DNA from: Strigops habroptila | Lineage: Eukaryota; Chordata; Aves; Psittaciformes; Psittacidae | Reading direction: 5' to 3' | Length of the DNA: 64,000 nucleotides | Assembly: GCF_004027225.2 (NCBI RefSeq) | Contig: NC_044298.2 | Span: 1,179,922 to 1,243,921, forward strand | Shown here: piece by piece, positions 44,796 to 58,022 of the stretch | Numbering within the stretch: position 1 is the stretch's first letter | Layout of the letters: each line of letters begins with the position of its first letter | Translations under genes and position numbers: made by a program | The notes under the pieces: model-generated | Database searches by the model: none | The model's input: only the letters and a program-made list of their open reading frames with translations | What the model was told of the DNA's origin: nothing

Positions 44796-45893
44796 AGCCA
44801 AACCCAACCACAACTACCCACTTCCTTGGCATAATCTTGGGCTCGTCATTTCTGATTGATATCTCCCTTCCACCATCTCTTTTGTTTTCAATTGTATTAA
44901 AGTCACTGGATAGCTCCACCTACTCCAAGCAGAGAAGAAATGGGGAAAAGCAACACGCTCGAAGAGTTTCAGAAGAAACAAGTAATTTGCTTTCACATTC
45001 CCCTTTCACAGGGGTCCAACATTCCAGAAAGGAAACATGAGGGGGGGAAAAGGAACTTTTGTCTTTATAATTAGATAATTTATCTCTCATTCTAGAAAAT
45101 GTTTCTGAACACCCATACGTGGCTCTGGCATGTCATTATCTTGTGTTGTAACTGGCAGATTAGTAGGAGTGTATTATATGTTTCTAATGACACCCACATT
45201 ATTGCCAGGGGCTGTAAGGACACATATTGGACTCTGCTCCAATGAGTTTAAGCTCTCTGAAAGACAACACATACCTATACATACAGAAGCTGAAGTGATG
45301 CAAATCTGGGAGGCTCCAGGTGGTTTACAGTCTTGTAGGATTTGACCTACAGAGAAATGGATGAAAGAAACCCAAAAGGCCAAGTCTTCATGTAGATGTG
45401 CAGTGATGCAAGAGTAGCTGGGTTGGGACTAGACCTTTTCATTTTTGACCACGCTGGCCTTCAGAGACCTCAGCACAAGAGCAGAGGGACCATTTGTCCT
45501 CCCTGACAGTTAGAGCAGTGAGCTGATGGTGCTGCAAGAACATGGCCACCACATTCCCACATCATGGGATTCATCCATTCACATTGTGCAAGCTGGAAGA
45601 GCTGTCTTTGCCCTCAGGGTGGTGGACTGGCCTAACTTCAGTGGCATTTCTCAGTGGTTTTGCTTAGATTGTGCCTGACATGGCCAGGGGTCATGGCCAG
45701 CTTGCATACTTTTGGCTTTAAAGAAAGGCCAAAAGCTATTTCCTTTCTGTGTTCGCTGGTAGTTACGCACACAACAGCAGTGAGAGATGCTCGGGTGCTC
45801 TGGGCATTGACTGAGTTGCTGTAAGCAGAGTGAACATGATGGAAAAGGAGAAGCTTGAGCAAAAATCAGGACAGTACTGGGAGTTTTATATCC

Positions 45894-45900
45894 AGTGGGC
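45894..45900 (-). promoter_or_regulatory. Orphan TATA box
   Basis: GGATATAAAAC on the minus strand, followed by an exon-1-like pyrimidine-rich stretch (cttctccttttcc near 45840). No strong donor and no EDC frame follow. It could be a remnant of a lost cluster gene or chance. Confidence 0.35.
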
Positions 45901-46106
45901 AGATAAATATACAACAGACTCTCTTTAAACCTCTCAGGAGCATATAAGAATAAGCCCTTTTTGCCGAGAGAGTATAATCGATATGCAGGCTGCACACAGT
46001 GTTTTGCTAGATTTACTCAATGGGTCAAGAGATAAAAGGGGTCATCTTTGCCATTCTCCTCTTGGAGCTTTTCATCCCTTAACTCTACGGGTTGCAAGGG
46101 AATTGA

Positions 46107-46290
46107 TAGAACCATAGAATGGTTCGGGTTGGAAAGGACCTTAAGATCATTCACTTTCAATCCCCTGCCACTATGGGGAATCCAGTAAGGTGTCGCCATA
46201 CTGGAAGGGACACCTTCCAGTAGAGCAGGTTGTTCCAAGCCCCTGTGTCCAGCCTGGCCTTGAACACTGCCAGGGATGTGGCAGCCACTG
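46107..46290 (-). repeat. CR1 LINE fragment
   Basis: Starts ataga accatagaatggttcg and ends in the gccagggatgtggcagcc block. The middle carries an extra stretch (gtaaggtgtcgccatactgg) not seen in the other copies. Confidence 0.85.
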
Positions 46291-46899
46291 AAGTGGCAGT
46301 GCTGGAAGGATCTTCCACTCAGATATAATTGATTGTGGCAACAGCAGCTGCCTTTGTTATTGCTTCGTGACAGAGAGCCGTAGGCTGTGCCACCTTTAGT
46401 GTCTGCTGAGTGCCACCTTCCCTGCTTTGCCAGGGTGCATTTCCTGCCCTGGAGCATGAGACCTGCTCAGCTTTATCTCATCTTTGAGCTTCTGCCTCTC
46501 AGATGATGCTCCATCGGAAGTGTCACCATGGGAGGAAGGAGGCGTCACCGTTGGTGGTGTAGGATGAGGACCCTCTTTCTAGTGCTCTGTTGCAGGTTCT
46601 CATCTAAAAGGGATTTCGTGGGACAGCGGCAGGGCCTTTAAGAGGCCCCAGAAGAGATTTCCATTGTCTGTTAGAAAAAACTTTGGAAGTCTATCAGCCA
46701 GCCTGACTTTTCCAAACACTTGTGAAAACATGTGATTTCCAAAGCCATATTCTGGGTAGAAGAATACCCATGTCACTAGTGTGTTTTCTTGTATGTTTTA
46801 TCCCAACAAGGAGACAGACAGTAGCGCTATGACGTATAAAGTAATGGAACCAAGGAGAGTGACTGAGACAAATTATCCCCCTATAATTACTGATTTTTT

Positions 46900-47011
46900 T
46901 ATAAAAGGCTTGCCCAAACACTGTTCATTGCTGCCAGTCAAGAGGAGCCCATCAGATGCCATGCCTCAGTACCTGCTGTCCCCATGTCACTCCCAAGTGA
47001 TCCTGCACAAG
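46900..47011 (+). promoter_or_regulatory. Orphan plus-strand TATA with possible exon 1
   Basis: TATAAAAGG at 46900-46908, a start-site-like gttcattgc about 20 bases on, and a possible donor CAAG|GTACTC near 47011. AATAAA follows at 48524. No reading frame in between has recognisable composition. Confidence 0.3.
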
Positions 47012-50000
47012 GTACTCACACATCTGGCTGATTGAGAGTATGTGGATGAATAGTCAAGTGGGTAGAGCCAAATAAAACTAAATATAATAAGCATGTAAGG
47101 TCTGGTGCAGTATTTCCTACAATACAACTGCTATTTTACATCTAGAACCACTCAGACAGGAGCATGCAACCCCTAATGTGATGGAGACACAATCACAGCT
47201 AATGTCAAAGCCCCTCTGTGATGTGCCTGGACCGGGGTTGTAAGTAGGGCAGGGAAGGCAGATGTCAAGGGATTCACTGTTTGTCTGAAAACCAAATGAA
47301 GGGCTGTGGTTGCAGCATATACTTAGCCTATCTAGAACAGCTTGTTTATCTCTGCTATTAAGATCAAGGACACTCAGGATGCAGTAGTAAGAGGTTTAAC
47401 ATGTTCTGGCACATAAAAGATGAGTCCTGGGATTTCTGGTACGTGTGCTGGGGAGTGGGGCATAACAAAACCTGATTTGGTTGTTCTAAATGAGGTTTGT
47501 TAGCTTGGCTGGGTAAGTCAGTGTCACGCAGAGGTGCTGGCACACGCCGCTCCTTTGTAAAGGCCTCATTGCAAGCAGCAAAATAACAGTATTTGCAAAG
47601 TGTGAAGAGGCAGAAAGAAAATCAGATTTTGGGACCATATTCCTGCATTTCAACAGCAAAGTGAAATGCTCACATTAACTAATACTAGCTTTACAGCTAG
47701 TCTCAGTCCTGGCTGAGCTGAGGTCTTTCATCTGTTAAGTAAGTGTTTTACTTCCAACCAACTGCTCCTTCCCACTACTGAAGGTCCCTTTCCCTAGTAA
47801 TATAGATGGAAATTTCGATACTGAAGACTGGAAATCAGAGCAAGCACAGTTATGTCCCCATTTTATGCACAGGGGAGAGAGATTTGGGAAAGGCTCAAAT
47901 CCCATAATTTAAACCAGAGCTTTTAAATCTCAGCCTAATGTCTCATCCCCAGATAAATCCCTCCTTACTGAAAGGAAACCGCATTGCAGAGGCTAAGCTA
48001 CCCAGCATTTGGGGAGGCAGAGCTCTTTTTAAGCAATTTAATTCAGTTGTCCCCAAAGAACACTGCGTGCAGTGAGTATTTGGGTTCACTCTGAACACAG
48101 GTTGTAGCTACTAAAGCTCTATCAGTAGGGTGGAGTATAATTGCCACAGAGGCATATGTGTTCTCGTGATGCGTTTGCTTGACACCTCCTGATTATATCC
48201 TCTGTGTGGGTTATGAGAGAGGCGTGATCCTCACATCCGTCCTGAATGCAAGGCGGCCACGCTTCTGCTGGATGACAGGCAGCAGATGGGCTGGATGTTG
48301 CTGTGACCACGGCATGCTGGAGACCTACCCAGTTTCTGAAGCCTTCAGATTACTTTCTGTTTAATTCTCTGTGCTTTTTGCACATTACAGGCTGGTGGGT
48401 AAGAATGAGGAGGGAAATGTGTGTAGCTGGTGGGATGGGGGATTGTCTTTTGTTCCTTGCTGTAATTCATCTCTCCCTACAACTTCAGTTTCTCCCTCAG
48501 TAGGTTAGTAGGACAAAGCATTCAATAAAATGGCCTAATGCACAAAATGCCTGTGGTGTCCAGCATCCCCACATGACATACATTGAGGCACTGAGAGACA
48601 CTTGTGCCACTGAGGTGGACTTAGGGCTGGGAACACCTTGGACAACTCTTAGGGCCACAGGGGCATGCCCCCATCTGCTCTGAGCCCTTAGAGACTGGGC
48701 TCAGTGGTCCTCAAGAAGGGCAGTGGTTCATGAAGATTATTCAAAACAGCTTTATCTCTTCAGCAGCTCACTGCCACCAAAGCAAGATCTACCCACTCTC
48801 CCCCAACAGGCAGCCAGATGAATTGGTGATGCAAGACTTGCTGCTGAGACACCCAGATAGCGAATACAGCAAGTATCATTGATGGCTCACAGTCTTTGGT
48901 GGTGGCCAGGTTTGATGCCATACTCTGCCCATGGTGGTGACCCCTGCTCTCGGGTGGTGCAGTCAGTAGGCTCGTCCTGAGGACATGGATCCACTCTCAA
49001 CGAGCAGAAGTTGCTCTTCGCCTTCCACAATATCACTTCCTTTTCAGACCTGTTTCCTCACTCCCCATCCCTTCAGACAAGGAACAGCCTGGCTCTCTAC
49101 ACACTTAATGCCTGGTGCCAGGTGGGTGCAGGAAGTGGAAAGGAAGGATCATTTTTAATCTAGAAGAGTTTCTACCTCCACCCCTTGGCTTCTGTTTCTA
49201 TTTTGGGGATCAAGGCTCTTAATCCTTTCCTCATCTCAGTGCCTGCTCTTCCTCCAGCCTGCCCACTGAGAAATTGCCCTTGTGTCCTTACTACCACACA
49301 TAACCATCTATGAACTTGGCTAGGGCTCTTTCTATGAGTATTCCTCCAAATTTCAACACGTGGCATGACTTGTATCTCTCTGCCAAGGAATGTGGGCACA
49401 GTGATGATGTTTGCGTACCCCAAGAAGAACAACTTTCCCCAATAATTAATTTAGAATGGCTTTGGCAGTTGACCAGCCAGTTGTCCAGCTGTGGCTTCCT
49501 TTCCTGGTTTCACTTTCATCTGGTCACCGCAGTTTACCACATACATGAAAGCCAGGGGCACACCCTGATTTCAATGTTCTTCTTTCCTCCATCTTGGTTC
49601 CTTATTCTTCCAAACCTAATTGGGAAATTGTCAGTGCTACAATGGGAATTTGGGAGATACAATGGGAAATAGGATGAGTTGGGCTTGGCCTCCCGGTAGC
49701 TGCAAGACTGCTTTGTGATGGCAAAAAGCAAACCTCATGTTAACACAAGTTTGGCTTTAAGTCACAGCATATCACAGAGGCTACATCAAAGAAATGCCCT
49801 TGAAATCCTTGTTTTCAACTGCTCTGTTTCATACCTGACAAGATTTGGTGGTGGATGTGCTTGGATGCTACACTGCACCTGGAGGCTGCTGGGTACCAAA
49901 AAGCTGATCACCTGAGATAGTTTTTAGCTCTCTAGGTTATGTGTATGTATGTAGGAAAGTGGTATACTTTGCTTCATATCTATATCATACTTCAATTATA

Positions 50001-52509
50001 GGATAAATGCTTTACCAAACAAAAAAAGGAAGGTATTTTTTTTTTTGTTATTTCACTTTTTTCAACCAATGTTTGCTCAATGTTACAAGAAACAGCAATT
50101 TGGGCAAACAGAAGTTATTCCTTTTAAATAACTGAAATGTCTAACATCTCTGAAAAAGTGGAAGAACATTCTGAAAGCACATTATTCCTAGTTCTTTACT
50201 CTGCCATACCTCAACCTAGAGACAAGTCTTCCTAAGTATGATAGCAACAGGTAGATAAAGCAAAAAGGAGGTTAAGTCAAAATTGAGTAACAGCCCTGCT
50301 ACATTAGATGTACAGATCTCTTATCACACCCACAGCCTCATCACTGAGAGGTTTTGTAATGACGGCAAAGATTGGAGCATGAAGGGGGACGTGATGAAAG
50401 GCACTGCGCTGCTGTGGGACCTCCAACACCATGGTTGCCCTTCCCCTCCATGGCTCTGGTGCCAGCGGCCATAGGGTGAGATAGACCCAGGCATGGGCTT
50501 TGCAGTGGGGAGGAGGAGGATAGCAATGGCACATCCTGCGTCATGGGAAGTACCTGGGTTCTGAAACCTCATTCTTGGTTTTCTGGCACCCAGCAGAGCC
50601 TGGGCATAAAGCAGCCACTGTGAAAAGCCACCACCTTCCTTCAGACATCAATCTTTCACCCATGTTTTCCGTATAATTCCAGTTCCAGCCAAATGAGCCA
50701 ATTATCTCTGGTACTGGACTTCCCTCATGTTACATGGTGACCTAAGAGAGAGCCCCAAGACCATCACACCTCATTAGGTGGGAGAAGATCATTTCCTTCC
50801 GTTTACAGATGGGGAATGAGACAAGAAGATACCACCAGCCCAAACACACCCTAGAGTCCTGCAGGGTGGCTGAACCCAGAGACATCACCTCCCAAGCCAG
50901 GCTTCCTGCCCTGATAAGGGAAAATGTGGCTTGCCCAGCAATTATGGGACATTCAGGCTGGTGATGACCAATTCATTCAGCTCAGGTCTGTGGCTCAGAG
51001 AGACGCATGTTTTGTGAAATGGAACATGTGACAGGATGTTCATGGGAAGCATTCGGCATCTCCCCACTGTCCAACCCACTGGCATTGGGTGCAAGCAGTA
51101 TTTTAAAGTCCTTTGGTTTTAATGAAGCTATTCTTGGGTCATGGAATGTGAAAGAGCCAGGCCTTTCATTCATTCACAGCTTATTCACGCAGGAGGCTCT
51201 CTTCATAGAAGGCAATTCTGCTGTCTCCCAGTAAGCCCAAGCAGGCAGGCCATGCCCCCATGAACTCAACATTTCAAGTTCTTCCAAAAGGAAACAGCAT
51301 CCACTGCAAAGGGGGGCAATAAACACATGTGGCTTTGTGTTGTTTCACTATCTGCAGAACTAATAATTGGAGCAAGCCTTTATGTTATCCTGCTTTGCAC
51401 CAAGCCTTTTATTTTCACGTGCAGGAGCTTTGCACAGCCTATGCACAACACCCCATGGGTAACAGAGGAGACCAGGGTGGTGATGAGGTGATGGCCACTA
51501 TCTCACCACCTTGTTTCCCAGCAGAACCTCCCCAGCATCAGGCATTTTTCTCATTTTCTCCTCTCCATTAGGGAACAGGAGCATTTCTGAGATGCCAGGA
51601 GAGCTTGCTTGAAGAACATGTCATTTGTCACCTAGGCATCAGCAGCACTCAAAATGCGTCACGGCCAACCTCATTTTAGTGTCCCATATGGACCCATGGT
51701 GACAATGGCTGTGCGCAGGACAAACTCCTTGGGAAGATGAGCTGCTCATCACCTGGCAAGTTTAGCTGCATAGCTTCCTATTTTTATGATCCACCCAGCT
51801 GTTTAGTGGGTCATCTGCCCAGTTTTTACCTATGACACTGCTTGCAGCTTCCTTCCCATATTATTCAGCTGGTTTGCACCAGCCCATTAAAATTACAGGC
51901 ATCAAATGGAAAGTCTTAATTGCTCCATTCTTTATCATCAGTGGTCATATCTGTCAGTTAATTTATTTGCTTGGGAACTCCCCACAGGCTGCACAAGAGA
52001 GCTTTTAGACTAAATCAAGATTAGCTGGTTTAGCACTAAGGCGAGGATGGCTGGAGTAAGGAACGACACCAACACAAGAGACCCCTTCCAATGACCCCAG
52101 CTCATGGCAACATTTGAGCATTTACTGACCATGTGGCTACCCTGAATTAGGACACAGGGTCCACCAGAACCAGTGCTGGTTTTAAGCTGACAACTTTGGA
52201 GCAGGGGGAAGCCTCATGGCTCCAGGGCATGGTGATTTTTAAGGATTAGGGAGAACTTCCCCTTCACTAACATTTGCTTCTTAGCTAATTGCATGAGAAT
52301 GTCAGTAGAAGACAGCAAAACCATGATCTCTTTTGTAGGACACATCAGAAACATGATGTTCTCCATGGGGTAAGGACACCTGAAGAAGGTCTCCTTATGA
52401 TTCACATTTCAGGAGGAGAGTCCCCTTAGATTTTCCTCCTAGGATTACCACATACAACACAGCCCACTCAGCCTCATCCTATCAGCACCACCCAGAGAAA
52501 GCTAAAGGG

Positions 52510-52540
52510 AGTTGGGGGTGGGGGGGTGGGGGCGTGGAAG
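52510..52540 (+). other. G-rich run, possible G-quadruplex
   Basis: Four or more G runs (gggag, ggggg, ggggggg, ggggg) separated by one to three bases, about 200 bases before a plus-strand TATATAAA. Confidence 0.6.
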
Positions 52541-52730
52541 AGGGAGAAATGAAGTCTCTTCAGACTGCAATAAACCTTCTTTCTTCCTGCAGTGCAAAGA
52601 CACAACCAAGAGCACCAATGAAACAGGATTTTCTCCTGTCAAAGACTCCAGCTGATGGGAACGTCCCCAAGGATATGAGCAGGGCAATGATAAGACAGGC
52701 ACATGCATAAACTGGTGGTGTGGACAGCCG

Positions 52731-52806
52731 TATATAAACTCCTAGAAACTCAAGTCAAATAGCAAGTCCCTCCGGAGCAGACAGGAGTTGGCATTTCGAT
52801 CTTGTA
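52731..52806 (+). promoter_or_regulatory. Orphan plus-strand TATA with donor-like site
   Basis: TATATAAA at 52731-52738, then about 45 bases of possible exon 1 and a donor-like CTT|GTAAGG at 52804. I find no coding exon downstream on the plus strand before the 57.6 kb gene. Confidence 0.35.
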
Positions 52807-54309
52807 AGGTCTCTGACCTCCACAGCCAAGAAAGATTTAGTTTGGCCTTTTCAGCTGAAACCCTTTGTTCCTCACAGTAATCCTGTATTAACATTTACCA
52901 GGCTTGCCACTTCTTTCCTTTTAAACCTGTCCATGACTTCACTTAGTCATAGACAAGCCAATACAACGACACAGGAGTCCCTAGAATCATATACCTGCTT
53001 TTCCACATCTCCACTGCTGGCCTGTGTTGCATCACTTTATCACTGACTCCTTTACGGCCAGAAGTTTGTCATCAGTGCAACAACTTGCAATTTCAACAGC
53101 AAGCACACCATTCCTGGCCTTCCCACGCCCACATTCATTCTTCAACTGCCAAAATTACCTTATGCAACACCTCAGATTCTCCCTTCAAAGAGAAGAACAA
53201 AAACTGACAAAGCTGTAGGTGAAACGTTGCCTCTTACTGATATAAGTCAGGGGCTGAGTCCTACAGAGGACCCTGGAGCATGACAGACCTTCCACCAGGG
53301 TTGTGTAAAGAGCTCATCTGCCTGCCTTACTCCTCACAACAGTATCTGGGCTGGGGATCAGCTGAGCTGTGGTTATGCATCAGCTAATTACAAGGTCTAC
53401 CAGGAATGGGGGGTGGTGAGTCATGAGGGAAACACATTCCTTCAGCTCAGCACCTGCACTGCCGCAGGATGGTGCTCTAGGACCATTTACCTCATCCTCT
53501 TTGCTTTGAAGAAGACTTCATATCACTTGTCTCAAAAAGCAGGACCTCTCCAACCCCAAAGGGTTAACTTGCTAGCGTGATTAGGAATGTAAAAGAATTG
53601 CATGAACACATAAAGAGATTTGCCCTAAAAGCTCTTGTCAGACCCTTTCACCATTTCTCCCAAGCCTGGCAAACCCGATAGATGCCTTTCATAGTAGCTC
53701 TGCTCAAAACCCCCACCTTTTTTAGTATATGCATCACAACAGGAAAAAACCCAAAGACTGTTGGTAACTTAACTTCTAGGATGTCCTGATTTTCTAGCAG
53801 ATTTGAGCAGAAAAGAGCCCCCATGTTAAGATTTGGCTTTATATTTGCGAACTGCTTCTAAAGTAGTGGAAGTTGTGAACAGGTTTCTATGTGAGCAAGA
53901 AGCAAGCAACAGAACTCTCGCCAAACCCAGTGCATCAAAGATTTGTCAGGACCTATTTTGATGCTATCCAATGTGCTCAATAAGCTCCTAAAGCCAGACC
54001 CACAACTCTCACATTAACAACCAAAAGGAAGGCTGATGCAGAGCATCTGCCTATGAATGAAAGGCCCCTTAAGAAGTAAATCCAACAGTAACAAATGATG
54101 TTGTTCCATCCATGCTGCATCCAGCCGCTACCCCAACTCATAGCAATACAGCTTGGCTAATTGCAAGAGGGCAGCTGATGGCTTCAATTGCTGTTGGAGA
54201 TCCTGTAAAAACCAGGAGCTGCGTAAGTTGGTAGTTGCCAGAGGAGGGCACAGCTACACTATGACTGCAGGTTGGTTGGGATAGGCGGGGTGCTCTGGGC
54301 TGTAGGAAG

Positions 54310-54570
54310 TCATAGAATGGTTTGGGTTGGAAAGGACCTTAAGCTCATCCAGCTCCAACCCCCTGCCACGGGCAGGGACACCTTCCACTAGAGCAGGTTG
54401 CTCCAAGCCCCTGTGTCCAACTTGGCCTTGAACACTGCCAGGGATGGGGCAGCCACAGCTTCTCTGGGCACCCTGTGCCAGCACCCTCACAGGGAAGAAT
54501 TCCTCCCTTATATCAAACCTAAATCTCCCCTGTTTCAGTTTGAACCCATCACCCCTTGTCCTATTGCTAG
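54310..54570 (-). repeat. CR1 LINE fragment
   Basis: Reversed CR1 3' end running from catagaatggtttgggttgg to the accccttgtcctattgc block, well conserved. Confidence 0.92.
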
Positions 54571-54629
54571 TGCAAGTGGCTGAGGCACAGATGCACATCC
54601 ACCAGCTGTGAGTATGTCTCTAAGCATTT

Positions 54630-54992
54630 AGTCTAGAGAAGAGAAAAGACTGAGAGGGAATCCCATCAATGCATATAAATATCCCAAAGGCAGGTCGCAG
54701 GAGGATGGTGCCATACTCTTTTAAGTGGTGCCCAGTGACAGAATGAGGAGCAATAGCCATAAACTAACACACAAGAAGTTTCACCTCAACATGAGGAAGA
54801 ACTTCTGTACGTTGAGGGTGGCAGAGCACTGGAACAGGCTGCCCAGGAGGGTCGTGGAGTCTCCCTGCCAGGAGGCATTCAAAACCAACCTGGACATGTT
54901 CCTGTGTAACCTGTTCTGGGTGGCCCTGCCTTGGTGGGGGAGTTGGACTGGGTGATTTCCAGAGGTCCCTTCCAACCCTAATGATTCTGTGG
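54630..54992 (+). repeat. CR1-like LINE fragment of another subfamily
   Basis: A CR1-type 3' end (gaacaggctgcccaggagg, ccttccaaccctaatgattc) with sequence unlike the other copies, in opposite orientation to and only 60 bases from the preceding fragment. Confidence 0.85.
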
Positions 54993-57383
54993 GATGCTCC
55001 AGTGTAGATTGCTGTCTGCAGCAAGCTGAGCTTTTAAAATAATGAACAGCCTGAAATAAACTGAAATAAAGGCAGGTAGTGTGCTTTGTAAGGTTAGCTA
55101 ACTAAGGTTAGTTAAAACTGCTGGTTATCAGTGTCACTGAAAGCACTCTCATTTTGAAAGGTTATTTTAATTCTATAATCTTTAGTAATAGAGAACCTAA
55201 TGTAACATTGTCAAGAGCAAATTTTGTGTTAGGTGACTGAGTTGCTGTTTGCTTTCAGCCTCCAAACATTCAAGGGCAGGGCTGGTGCAGACCAGGCTGA
55301 GCTCCACGGGGCATCTTGGCCTTGCTCCTGGACCCTTGGGCTGTGGCACTTGTAGTGTAGCTCTGACCTCATGTTTCCTGTCTTCCGGGCTGGGCTAACT
55401 TCACTGGATGGCATTTTGTGTGGAATTTAACCACATCCGTCTGCTTCTGTAGACAGTTCTGAGGGCTTGATAGAGGTTTCTGAATAGCAGACACTATTTA
55501 AATGTCTTCTTAATTTCTTACCCTTTTTGGTTTTAATTAGGAATAGTAAAATGTGGCAGTTGCTTGTTGTAAGAGCAGAAAGCTGTGTTGCACAGATCAT
55601 TTAAATCCAGATCACATTCATTTTTGTTGTAATACTAGTGCCCAGAAGTGGTGGAGCTCAGCAGCATTTGGCAAATGGGAAGTGTTTGCAGGCAAGAGAT
55701 GTAGAGAGCATGATGAACTGAGGCAATGAGCTCTTAAACAGACACCTCTGACTACCTAGGACCTCTTAAAGCCTGGCTGTAGCATGAAGGTATGGGTGAA
55801 AAACCATGAAGAGAGAGGCAGAAAGGCTCCTTTGTTCCCTGTTGCTGTTGTAACCTGATGTGCTGCCTTCACAGGCCGTGATGTGACAGCCAGGAGAGGG
55901 AATGGGACAGTGCTCAGCCCTTGCTGGGTATCACCAAATGGCTTCACCCTCCTTTTAATGTGACCACATTAGAGGGATGCCCTTTGGCTACTTGGTGGAG
56001 AGCACAGCTTTATTACTTGTCTCCTAGTAGGCAGATCTGGAGCAGGCATAAGTCATCCTCACCTCTGCTGACTCCAGGGAAATTGTGCTGCTTCAGAGCT
56101 GCTGTCTCCAATTTTATTATTACTTTTTCCCTAAGTTGGCTCCAAGACAGTCTACTTGCTTTATTTTTTGCCTTCAAACCTTTTGTTCTTTTAAAAGATG
56201 CTTTCTTGCTGTGCAAAACAAATTGAATTTGGAGTCCTGTGGCCTAACCTTGTCACAAGTGACAGACAGAGGTGTATCCATTTCAATGCATGTCATAGCT
56301 GATATTAAAACCAGAAAATCACTGCAAAGCTAACAATTTCTGCTATGTTCTGGTCCTGATGCATCACTCTGAGTGGCTGAGTGTTTGTGGCAGTGGAACT
56401 GTGGGTCCTTGGTAGCCTGGGAGTTTTGTGCTATGTAGGAGTGTATGCCTTCTTGGGGCTTGCTTTGCTGCAGCTCTCCCTAAATCCATTGGCCACATGA
56501 TGGAGCACCAGGAATTGCTGAGCTACATTTTAAAAATGCACAAGGAATGAGGGTAAATTTATTTGGGATTTATTGGCGGATGGGGTCATAACACCTCAGT
56601 TTGTGAATAGTTGAATGTGCTGCTGCATGCAGCAGTATGGTCTAGGGGTGCCTTGGCAACCCCAGTGTTTGCTGGTAGTTTATTGATTCACTGTTAGTCA
56701 TCTTATAGGTGTCTCTGTTGTTTTGAGATCCACTGTGGGGAGCTGAGTGTGTGTTAACCAGCACAGGTTGAAGCAGAGCTTGTCTTCCCATGGCTGCTGT
56801 ACAATTGGGGACTTTTAGCTCCAAGTGAGGTGTGAAAAGATATAAAGGACAAAAAAACCCAAAGTAAAAGCAGGTATTTGGATGCAGTAGAGGTTTTATT
56901 ATGTTATGTTGTTTATATATCATAGAGAATAAAGTAATTCAGAGTGTAGAGCAAGTACTCTCTGACTTGCAGCTGGTACATCAGAAGTGGATGGTTAAGT
57001 AGTAAGTGCTTCACACAGTAGACTGCCCTGACTTTGAAAGTCAGGTCCTACATTTACTTGTCTTATTTCTGTTGGTTACATATAGAACAAAGCACAGAAT
57101 TAAAAACCTGTTTCTTTACAAACTCTCCTCTGAAACAAAGTTAAAAGCAGAAAGAAATCTGTATTCTTAGCAGTATTATCATGGAAGGACCTATTTTTGT
57201 TGGTACTGTGCTAGCTGAGGCCACTTTGACGATGCAATGCCATCCACGTGAGTGATTATGCCCATGGTAAACTCACATATCCTTTACATTGGCAGCCAAG
57301 GAAAAACTGTCTTCACGTGGTCAAGATCTGAGCCCACTGTAGATGATAGGAGACTGTACATACGAAGCTATGAGTTCTTTAAA

Positions 57384-57389
57384 TTTAAT
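57384..57389 (-). terminator. Candidate poly(A) signal of the MSYYGYQ gene
   Basis: ATTAAA on the minus strand about 180 bases past the stop. AATAAA at 56895-56900 would give a longer UTR of about 670 bases; I cannot choose between them. Confidence 0.45.
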
Positions 57390-57566
57390 GCAGAGTATAA
57401 CATGGAGAGGATTAAATAAGGGCTGGTTTGTGAAGGTGCTGTCTGCAAGCCCCAGAGATTGCAGCAGGAGAAGAGCCGTGCTTCGGAAAGCTGTGTCTCT
57501 GAACTCAGCTATGGTGTGCATCTTTCTCTTCATCGCCTGGTTGTTCTGTGGGCTCCTCCATGGAGC

Positions 57567-58022
57567 TTATTGTTGCCCACAGTTGTACTGGTAACTGTTG
57601 GACCACTGGTATGAATAAGGATACGAGCTGTGCTGGTACGTGTGGGTCGGAGTGCATATCTGAGGGCATCTCGTAATGCCTGCCCGGCCGCACTGTGACA
57701 CGCAGAGGTTCTCCCCGCCCTGCACGACGGACTGAGGGAAAGCCATGGTGCACAGATCAGGAGACCTGGTGCTACAGGAGGAAGAGTGGTCTTCCACAAT
57801 GTGTGTCTCAACACACCCTGATGAGCATGGTGCAGAGCATCTGGGGATGGTCTGCACGGTTTTCCTCAGCCCACAGACCTTGGGGCCCTTGGAAGCGCAT
57901 GGTGCACATGACACGTACTTCACTGGGCAGGGGTTGTGGCATTGCATGAACACCGGTGTGGCACACTTTGTTGCACCTGGAATATAGTACTGCTGCTTGT
58001 ATTGGTACCCGTAATAGGACAT
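57567..58022 (-). CDS. Tyr/Cys/Gln-rich EDC protein starting MSYYGYQ
   Basis: A 151-residue protein. The front MSYYGYQYKQQYYIPG is rich in aromatic residues and Gln. The middle has spaced cysteines with Pro and Ser (CHNPCP, CAPCASKG, CSAPCSSGC). The back is Tyr/Ser/Gln-rich and ends YQYNCGQQ. There is no repeat array, signal peptide or membrane segment. Gln-rich ends suggest transglutaminase substrates, and tyrosines and cysteines add further cross-links. The acceptor (cattttgtag) is at 58044-58045, the ATG is the first in exon 2, and the intron is long (58044-59732). The layout is that of an EDC gene; it may belong to the Tyr-motif EDC proteins (EDYM) named in birds, but I am not sure. It stands apart from the others, 14 kb from the Gly-His gene. 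Confidence 0.82.
   Translation of the reverse strand: MSYYGYQYKQQYYIPGATKCATPVFMQCHNPCPVKYVSCAPCASKGPKVCGLRKTVQTIPRCSAPCSSGCVETHIVEDHSSSCSTRSPDLCTMAFPQSVVQGGENLCVSQCGRAGITRCPQICTPTHTYQHSSYPYSYQWSNSYQYNCGQQ

Larger units (their letters stand above)
44796..56894. other. 12 kb interval without a supported gene
   Basis: It contains CR1 pieces at 46107, 54310 and 54630, a G-rich run near 52510, and three promoter-like signals (45.9 kb minus, 46.9 kb plus, 52.7 kb plus) without a convincing frame. No EF-hand-like or EDC-like frame was recognised on either strand, though a gene split into small coding exons, such as an S100 gene, could be missed by eye. Confidence 0.45.

Noticed and set aside
49310-49672. 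120-codon plus-strand frame in the gene-poor gap
   Set aside because: No family resemblance, promoter or splice context.
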